This document shows, piece after piece, positions 1 to 4,048 of a DNA stretch of 5,856 nucleotides (within the stretch, counting starts at the first letter, position 1; each line of letters starts with the position of its first letter). The stretch lies in assembly GCA_012798155.1 (NCBI GenBank), contig JAAZNR010000463.1, positions 1-5,856 on the forward strand, read 5' to 3'. This DNA comes from Thermogutta sp. Its GTDB lineage: Bacteria; Planctomycetota; Planctomycetia; Pirellulales; Thermoguttaceae. Below the pieces are notes generated by a model. It saw only the letters and a list, made by a program, of their open reading frames with translations. It was not told the DNA's origin and made no database searches. A program made the position numbers and the translations under genes.

Positions 1-4
1 ACAA

Positions 5-28
5 TTCTGCTATCGGTTCTGCCATCGG
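5..28. repeat. 12-bp tandem duplication
   Basis: TTCTGCTATCGG (5-16) is followed directly by TTCTGCCATCGG (17-28), differing at one base. The array may extend beyond the left edge, so the copy number is unknown. Twelve bases is a multiple of three, so it could also be a duplicated four-codon unit at the end of a gene entering from the left. Confidence 0.55.
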
Positions 29-110
29 TGGTCATGCCACATCTCGATCTCGAAGTCTCCGGCCGCGAGCCTGGATTACTAGGGGTCACGCCCTAAGGGA
101 ACGGTCAGCA

Positions 111-125
111 GTCTACGCGGTAGAC
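111..125. repeat. short perfect palindrome GTCTAC-GCG-GTAGAC
   Basis: A 6-bp perfect inverted repeat around a GCG loop. It has no adjacent T-run on either strand, so it is not a good terminator. It could be a protein-binding site, a remnant of a repeat, or chance. Confidence 0.35.
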
Positions 126-158
126 ATACCACGATTCCGAAGGTCGTCCATACCCCCT

Positions 159-188
159 ATTCGCGAAAATTCGCGTGCATTCGCGGAT
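159..188. repeat. three phased 10-bp ATTCGCG units
   Basis: ATTCGCG followed by three variable bases occurs three times in a row, at 159, 169 and 179, an exact 10-bp period close to one DNA helical turn. On the other strand the unit reads CGCGAAT. Similar CGCGAAT/CACGAAT strings at 10-bp spacing are, as I recall, a common dispersed intergenic repeat in environmental bacteria. A small minus-strand open frame crossing it (105-347) looks like repeat translation, not a gene. Confidence 0.6.
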
Positions 189-248
189 TTCGGTCCCGCT
201 AAGATCCACGTATTCGGATCCTATACGTATACCTTTAAGGACAACATA

Positions 249-267
249 GCAGGCCGATGCCGGCCGC
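249..267 (-). terminator. weak candidate terminator hairpin after oppF
   Basis: A perfect GGCCG/CGGCC stem with a four-base loop (252-265), extended by GC pairs beyond a bulged A, begins about 34 bases past the oppF stop. On the minus strand it is followed by mixed sequence (TGCTATGTTGTCC), not a T-run, so it is not a standard intrinsic terminator. It is the best hairpin in the expected place. Confidence 0.2.
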
Positions 268-300
268 TTCCTTCCCGAGGACGAGCGAGACCCGGATGGG

Positions 301-1419
301 TCATCCATAGGCCGCGGAGTCGGCCGGCAGATCGTCCGGCTCTTCATCGGCGAGGACTCGACCCTCTTTGCCGCGCTCCATTTCCACGACGTGGCACTTC
401 ACGATATGCCCGTCCAAATCCAGCGTCCGGGGGGCTTCACGCTTGCAGATGTCTCGAGCGAGCGGGCAGCGAGGGTGAAAGCGGCAGCCGCTGGGAGGAT
501 TGTCCGGGCTGGGGACGTCGCCTTCCAGCACGATCCGCCGGCGTTTCGCGGTAGGGTCCATTTGCGGAACCGCCGATAGCAGCGCTTGGGTATAAGGATG
601 AAGCGGCTCCGCGTATAGTCGCGGACTATCCGCCGTCTCCACGATTTGCCCCAGATACATCACGGCGACGCGGTCCGACAGATATTCGACCACGGATAGA
701 TCGTGCGAGATGAACAGATAGGTCAAGTCGAAGTCCGCCTTCAACTTCATCAGCAAATTGATGATCTCGGCTTGAAGCGAGACGTCCAGCGCGGACAAAG
801 GCTCATCCAGCACCAGGAATTTCGGCCTCAGGGCCACTGCTCGGGCTACGCAGATCCGCTGCCGCTGCCCCCCGGAGAACTCGTGCGGATAGCGGTCGTA
901 AATGTCCGGCGGCAGACGCAGCCGCGCGAACAGGTCCGCCACAATCCGCCGCCGCGTTTCGGGATCGGACCAATCTTCCTCGGTCTTGCCGCCGATCGAA
1001 GGATGGGACCCCGCGGCGGCGCGATCGGCTTGCTTCTTGCCCGCCGCATGAATCAGCAGGCCTTCCTCCACGGCGGCACCCACCGTCATTCGCGGATTGA
1101 GGGAGCTGAAGGGGTCCTGGAAGACGATCTGCATCTCGCGTCGCAGGTCGCGGAGGGCCTTGCCCGCGAGATGCGTAATGTCCCGACCCATGAACTCGAT
1201 CGTACCCGAGGTCGGCTCGATCAGTCGCAGCAAGGTTCTGCCGACGGTGGTCTTGCCGCAGCCGGATTCCCCGACCAGGCCGAGGACCTCTCCCTTGCGG
1301 ACATCGAACGAAATGCCGTCCACCGCCCGCGCCGCGTTCCCGGCCCTGGAGAACAGACTGCGCGGCCCGGGGAAGTATTTCCGCAGCCGGCGCACCCGCA
1401 GCAACACGTCATCGCTCAT
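301..1419 (-). CDS. oppF: OppF-type ATP-binding subunit of oligopeptide/dipeptide importer
   Basis: This is the second cytoplasmic ATPase of the importer, 372 residues and slightly longer than usual. Intact motifs are Walker A GESGCGKT (50-57), Q-loop Gln101 in FQDPFSSLNPRMT, signature FSGGQRQ (181-187), Walker B FLVLDEP with Glu206, D-loop SALD (209-212) and His239 in FISHDLSVV. FQDPxxSLNPRMT and RYPHEFSGGQRQR mark the OppF/DppF branch. PLHPYT (272-277) opens the C-terminal specificity region, which has cysteines 312, 318, 325 and 342 (C-x5-C-x6-C-x16-C), a possible [4Fe-4S] site by analogy with relatives. About 22 extra residues rich in Gly, Ala, Lys and Asp lie in the helical subdomain (about 124-158), and an acidic tail follows residue 350. 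The start is ATG at 1417-1419, where the family-like sequence MSDDVLLRVR begins. The frame stays open to 1560, but that part reads as the reverse frame of oppD. GGGTGA eight bases upstream fits a ribosome site. The 11-bp overlap with oppD implies coupled translation. Confidence 0.96.
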   Translation of the reverse strand: MSDDVLLRVRRLRKYFPGPRSLFSRAGNAARAVDGISFDVRKGEVLGLVGESGCGKTTVGRTLLRLIEPTSGTIEFMGRDITHLAGKALRDLRREMQIVFQDPFSSLNPRMTVGAAVEEGLLIHAAGKKQADRAAAGSHPSIGGKTEEDWSDPETRRRIVADLFARLRLPPDIYDRYPHEFSGGQRQRICVARAVALRPKFLVLDEPLSALDVSLQAEIINLLMKLKADFDLTYLFISHDLSVVEYLSDRVAVMYLGQIVETADSPRLYAEPLHPYTQALLSAVPQMDPTAKRRRIVLEGDVPSPDNPPSGCRFHPRCPLARDICKREAPRTLDLDGHIVKCHVVEMERGKEGRVLADEEPDDLPADSAAYG

Positions 1420-1433
1420 AGTCCAGTTCACCC
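1409..1433 (-). promoter_or_regulatory. oppD/oppF overlap with ribosome binding site
   Basis: The oppF ATG (1417-1419) lies inside oppD, whose TGA is at 1409-1411, giving an 11-base overlap. GGGTGA at 1428-1433 (minus strand) is eight bases upstream and can pair with the 16S rRNA tail. The overlap suggests coupled, balanced production of the two ATPase partners. Confidence 0.6.
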
Positions 1434-2452
1434 GCGAAATGGCATCGCACCTCGTGCCCGGCTTCCAAAATCCGCAGTTCCGGCTCCTCCTCCCGGCAAC
1501 GATCCTGCGCGAATTTGCACCGCAAGCAGAATTTGCAACCGCGCGGCAATTTGGCGGCATCCGGTACGTCGCCGGGAATGGTCACCAGCTCCTTCCCCTT
1601 CGTCATCCCCAAGACCGGCCGGGCGCGGAATAATCCCCACGTGTACGGGTGCAAGGGGTTGGCGAAGAGCCGCAAGACCGACGCCTTTTCCACGATCCGC
1701 GAGGCGTACATGACCAGGACCTCGTCGGCCATCTCTGCCACGATCCCCAGATCGTGGGTGATCATGATCACCGCCATGTCCTTCTCGGACTGCAATTGTT
1801 TGAGCAGTTCCAGAATTTGCGCCTGAATCGTCACGTCGAGCGCGGTCGTGGGTTCATCCGCGATCAACAGCCGCGGTTCGCACGACAGCGCCATGGCGAT
1901 CATCACTCTTTGCCGCATTCCGCCGGAGAGCTGATGCGGGTACCAATGTCGGCGGGCTTGAGGGTCGGGAACGCCCACCTTTTGCAGCAGATCGACGACC
2001 AATTCCCGCGCCTGGCGGGCGCCCAAATCGGGCTGGTGCAGTTGGATGGCCTCCAATATCTGCGAGCCGATCGTGAATACCGGATTGAGCGATGTCATCG
2101 GCTCCTGGAAGATCATGGCGATTTGGGAACCCCGAATCCTCCTGATTTCCGGTTCCGGCAAGCGGGCCAAATCCTTGACCGCCTCGCCGTCGCGGAACGT
2201 CATGGAGCCTTGCACGATCCGGCCCGGCGGAGCCACCAACCGCATGATCGACAGGCCGGTGACGGACTTGCCGCAGCCCGATTCGCCCACGAGGCCCACC
2301 GTCTTCGCCTTGGGGACGTCGAAGGAGACGCCGTCCACCGCCTTGACCACGCCCTTTTCGGTGAAGAAATACGTCCGCAAATCCCGGACGCTCAAGAGCG
2401 CCGCGGGCTGCTTGGCCGCCTTGGTTGCATCATGATCGGCGAGCGTGGACAC
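1409..2452 (-). CDS. oppD: OppD-type ATP-binding subunit of oligopeptide/dipeptide importer
   Basis: This is one of two cytoplasmic ATPases that power the importer, pairing with the OppF-type protein encoded next. At 347 residues it has normal family length. All nucleotide-binding motifs are intact: Walker A GESGCGKS (56-63), Q-loop glutamine 116 in FQEPMTSLNP, signature LSGGMRQ (175-181), Walker B LLIADEP with catalytic Glu200, D-loop TALD and switch His233 in ITHDLG. FQEP and LSGGMRQ mark the OppD/DppD branch rather than OppF. The C-terminal oligopeptide-transporter region has PLHPYT (266-271) and a cysteine cluster at 306, 309, 312, 319 and 337. Related OppD/DppD structures hold a [4Fe-4S] cluster there; Cys309 is extra to the C-x5-C-x6-C-x17-C spacing. 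The start is GTG at 2450-2452. An in-frame TGA sits five codons upstream, no other start lies between, and GAGG is ten bases upstream. The end overlaps oppF by 11 bp. A 314-bp repeat-bearing spacer separates it from oppC. Confidence 0.96.
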   Translation of the reverse strand: MSTLADHDATKAAKQPAALLSVRDLRTYFFTEKGVVKAVDGVSFDVPKAKTVGLVGESGCGKSVTGLSIMRLVAPPGRIVQGSMTFRDGEAVKDLARLPEPEIRRIRGSQIAMIFQEPMTSLNPVFTIGSQILEAIQLHQPDLGARQARELVVDLLQKVGVPDPQARRHWYPHQLSGGMRQRVMIAMALSCEPRLLIADEPTTALDVTIQAQILELLKQLQSEKDMAVIMITHDLGIVAEMADEVLVMYASRIVEKASVLRLFANPLHPYTWGLFRARPVLGMTKGKELVTIPGDVPDAAKLPRGCKFCLRCKFAQDRCREEEPELRILEAGHEVRCHFAGELDYER

Positions 2453-2466
2453 GTAAGGTGATCCTC
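2450..2466 (-). promoter_or_regulatory. ribosome binding site and GTG start of oppD
   Basis: On the minus strand GAGG (2463-2466) lies ten bases before GTG (2450-2452). GAGG overlaps an in-frame TGA, and no ATG, GTG or TTG lies between that stop and the GTG, so this is the first usable start. oppD therefore has its own initiation signal and is not coupled to oppC, whose stop is 314 bases upstream. Confidence 0.6.
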
Positions 2467-2489
2467 AGCTTGTGGTCATTCTAAAGTCG

Positions 2490-2501
2490 GTAAGCGTTTA
2501 C
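2490..2501. promoter_or_regulatory. possible LacI-family-like operator upstream of oppD
   Basis: GTAAGCGTTTAC is a 12-base pseudo-palindrome with a central CG, and five of its six base pairs are symmetric. This shape matches operators of LacI/GalR-family regulators. It lies 38 bases upstream of the oppD GTG, just upstream of a TAGAAT sequence (2478-2483, minus strand) that could serve as a -10 box. No good -35 hexamer is visible. A 12-base partial palindrome can occur by chance, so this is a weak candidate. Confidence 0.2.
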
Positions 2502-2519
2502 GGCCCTGCCCGGTCTGTC

Positions 2520-2626
2520 TTTGAAACGCGGAGGCGCAGAGGCTGTTTTTGAAACGCAGAGGGCGCGGAGAAAGAAGAATTGATAGGCCGCAACTCTGCA
2601 TTCTCTCCGTCTCTGCGTTCTCTGCG
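2520..2626. repeat. CGCAGAG-type direct and inverted repeat cluster
   Basis: Two direct copies begin with TTTGAAACGC (2520 and 2548), each followed by GAG-rich sequence. The 7-mer CGCAGAG occurs at 2535-2541 and 2555-2561, and its complement CTCTGCG at 2611-2617 and 2620-2626. The arm at 2554-2575 can pair with 2601-2619 (AACGCAGAG against CTCTGCGTT, plus a CGGAGA/TCTCCG block), with a loop of about 25-30 bases. From memory, similar GCAGAG-rich sequence recurs between genes in many environmental bacterial genomes and is often mis-called as short genes. No transposase is nearby, so its mobility is unknown. Confidence 0.65.
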
Positions 2627-2703
2627 CTTCCATCCTTTCATTCCGCGTAGCCGTCCCTGGGCCGCGGCAAGCCCAAAAAGGCACCCAGCGGATTCGCGCC
2701 CGA

Positions 2704-2754
2704 GGGAGGCAGTCCCATTTTTGCAGGCTTCCCCGCAAGCATCGGGACAGTCCC
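2704..2754. repeat. GGGACAGTCCC palindromic repeat, REP-like, with degenerate second copy
   Basis: GGGACAGTCCC at 2744-2754 is a perfect 5-bp inverted repeat around a single A. A degenerate copy, GGGAGGCAGTCCC, lies at 2704-2716 and is followed by ATTTTTGCA. Between them GCTT/AAGC (2727-2730 with 2737-2740) can form a small hairpin. Paired GGGAC/GTCCC hairpins of this look occur, as I recall, as repetitive extragenic palindromes mobilised by Y1-type REP-associated transposases in several phyla. No such transposase is in this window. The repeat begins only about a dozen bases past the oppC stop. Confidence 0.45.
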
Positions 2755-2766
2755 CGTGAACGGTTA

Positions 2767-4035
2767 CTAAAGTCGCAACCGCGGATCCATGGCATCCCGC
2801 AGCCCGCTTCCCACCAAGTTGAAAACCGTTACCGTAAAAAAGATCGCCAAGGACGGGAAGACGACCAACCACCAGTAATGATAATTCTCGCTCCCGGTCC
2901 GCAAAATCAAGCCCCAACTGGGAGCCGGCAGCCGTACCCCGAAACCGAGCAAGCTTAGCCCCGCCTCGGTGATGATGGCGCCCGCGATGCCGAAAGGAGC
3001 CGCCACCAGCGCCGGCGAGACGGCATTGGGAAGGATATGCCGGAAAATGATCCGGGCGTGGGATGCCCCTAAAGCGCGCGCCGCCTGAACGTAGTCGATG
3101 GCGCGCTGTTTCAGGACCTCGCCGCGAATCAGCCGCGCCACGGTGGGCCAGCCGGTCAGTCCGATCACCACCATGATGATATAGATGCTTTGCCCCAATA
3201 GCCCGACCAGCGTCAAAATGAGAAAGAAGCTGGGAAATAAGATGATTACTTCGATGATCCGCGAGATTACGATATCCACGGCTCCGCCGAAGTATCCCGC
3301 GATTGCGCCCAAGACCACGCCGATGGTGATATAGAGTCCCACGGCCACGAAGCCTACCGTCAGGGAAATCCGCAGGCCATAGATCATGCGTACCAGAACA
3401 TCGCGGCCGACGTCGTCCGTTCCCAGAATATGAGGAAACCCGTCATTGCTCTTTCGCCAATTGAGCGTCTCGCGGCCCGCCGAGTCGATCACGAAGCGCG
3501 GCTTGCGATACAGGGGCGGCTTGACGGACGATTCGATATCCTGCTCGGTCGGCCCGAAGGGGATCAGCGGATAGATCGCGATCGCGCCTGCTCCCTTGCG
3601 AAACTGCTCCTCGGGGAAGGTCCTGGCCCGGTAGCGATTGTCGGGCCGGACGCCGGGAATAAATAACACGGCGCTGATGATGCCGATCAGCCCCACGTAA
3701 AGGACCGCGATCCTCCCCCTCCGCGCCCAGCGCCCGACGTTCCGGCGACGCCAGACCCCGTTCAGAATCGCCGCCAGCGCAATCCACGGGAAAAAGGCCG
3801 CCAAGGCCGTATTGAACCAGAAGTCGACGGTCTCCTCGGGGTTCCACAGTGCCCGGAACCACGGCCAGAGGGTCTCTTTCCCGTCGCTGTAATAGAACGG
3901 CACGTTGGATGCCAGGACGGGAGCGAAGATCGCCGCCAGAAAAAGGGGAGCCAGCAACCATAGCGCGATGTAGGCCGCCCCGTTCTTGCGGAACTGCGAC
4001 CAGAGGATATCGAGATAACCGTCTTGCTGACTCAT
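2767..4035 (-). CDS. oppC: OppC/YejE-like ABC importer permease with extended first periplasmic loop
   Basis: This is the second channel-forming permease of the importer, 422 residues against about 300 for a usual OppC. The amphipathic N-terminus and TM1 (about 20-42) are followed by some 120 extra residues before the conserved HILGTDDVGRDVLVRMIYG block (202-220). The extra stretch holds two more hydrophobic segments (about 74-94 and 109-128) and a sequence, IYPLIPFGPTEQDIE, that recalls the pre-core region of YejE. Core membrane segments lie near 225-247, 258-280, 282-298, 340-364 and 388-410. The EAA loop that docks on the ATPase is at 319-337 (ARALGAS...HILPN), and the end DAMDPRLRL is typical. 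Adding two helices keeps both termini cytoplasmic. The start is ATG at 4033-4035, overlapping the upstream TGA by 4 bp. The open frame runs on to 4860, but that part lies inside oppB. AGGA nine bases upstream supports the chosen start. The stop is TAG. Confidence 0.93.
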   Translation of the reverse strand: MSQQDGYLDILWSQFRKNGAAYIALWLLAPLFLAAIFAPVLASNVPFYYSDGKETLWPWFRALWNPEETVDFWFNTALAAFFPWIALAAILNGVWRRRNVGRWARRGRIAVLYVGLIGIISAVLFIPGVRPDNRYRARTFPEEQFRKGAGAIAIYPLIPFGPTEQDIESSVKPPLYRKPRFVIDSAGRETLNWRKSNDGFPHILGTDDVGRDVLVRMIYGLRISLTVGFVAVGLYITIGVVLGAIAGYFGGAVDIVISRIIEVIILFPSFFLILTLVGLLGQSIYIIMVVIGLTGWPTVARLIRGEVLKQRAIDYVQAARALGASHARIIFRHILPNAVSPALVAAPFGIAGAIITEAGLSLLGFGVRLPAPSWGLILRTGSENYHYWWLVVFPSLAIFFTVTVFNLVGSGLRDAMDPRLRL

Positions 4036-4048
4036 CGTTGGCGGTCCT
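4032..4048 (-). promoter_or_regulatory. oppB/oppC translational coupling junction with ribosome binding site
   Basis: The oppB stop and oppC start share the four bases ATGA (4032-4035, minus strand). AGGA at 4045-4048, inside the end of oppB, lies nine bases before the oppC ATG and decides that start. The arrangement implies that the two permeases are made together in near-equal amounts. Confidence 0.75.

Larger units (their letters stand above)
1..300. other. region downstream of oppF without a supported gene
   Basis: I find no credible gene in these 300 bases. They contain a 12-bp tandem duplication (5-28), a small TAGGG/CCCTA hairpin (80-95), a GTCTAC/GTAGAC palindrome (111-125), three phased ATTCGCG units (159-188), the palindrome TATACGTATA (222-231) and a GGCCG/CGGCC hairpin (252-265). 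A plus-strand frame open from the left edge to TAA at 94-96 could be the end of a neighbouring gene converging on oppF. Its 31 codons show nothing recognisable. Confidence 0.55.
2453..2766. other. repeat-bearing spacer between permease and ATPase gene pairs
   Basis: These 314 bases separate oppC from oppD and contain no credible gene. From the oppC side they hold a GGGACAGTCCC palindrome and a related degenerate copy (2704-2754), then a segment with CTGGG/CCCAG arms able to fold (about 2655-2695), then CGCAGAG-type direct and inverted repeats (2520-2626), then a pseudo-palindrome (2490-2501) and the oppD ribosome site. The open frames here read straight through the repeats into oppC in the wrong frame. 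I see no convincing intrinsic terminator on the minus strand, so read-through from oppC to oppD is possible. Confidence 0.75.

Noticed and set aside
1..96. Possible end of a plus-strand gene entering from the left edge, stop TAA at 94-96
   Set aside because: Only 31 codons are visible with nothing recognisable, and other frames are also open here. It is not enough to call a gene.
105..347. Minus-strand open frame of 80 codons overlapping the oppF end
   Set aside because: It starts inside oppF in another frame and reads through the ATTCGCG repeat. No ribosome site or domain supports it.
1420..1560. N-terminal extension of the OppF frame to 1560
   Set aside because: These 47 codons lie inside oppD, encode no ATPase sequence, and a better start with a ribosome site exists at 1417-1419.
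703..1713. Plus-strand open frame of 336 codons opposite oppF and oppD
   Set aside because: It is antisense to two genes with full catalytic motifs, crosses their junction, and its product is rich in R, Q, P and G with no recognisable domain. It is a by-product of GC-rich codon use.
1649..2461. Plus-strand open frame of 270 codons opposite oppD
   Set aside because: It is a reverse-frame shadow of oppD with a composition dominated by H, R, Q and D, and no family resemblance.
2453..2461. Minus-strand string ATCACCTTAC before oppD resembling the 16S rRNA 3' end
   Set aside because: The similarity is about eight bases with no flanking rRNA sequence, so it is a chance match.
2704..2722. Plus-strand terminator-like hairpin followed by ATTTTT
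   Set aside because: The stem is only four pairs and no plus-strand gene is present to terminate. It is better explained as part of the GGGACAGTCCC repeat.
2481..2917. Two minus-strand open frames (104 and 139 codons) across the oppC-oppD spacer
   Set aside because: Both overlap oppC or the repeats in other frames, and their C-terminal sequence is a translation of the CGCAGAG repeats, a familiar source of false gene calls.
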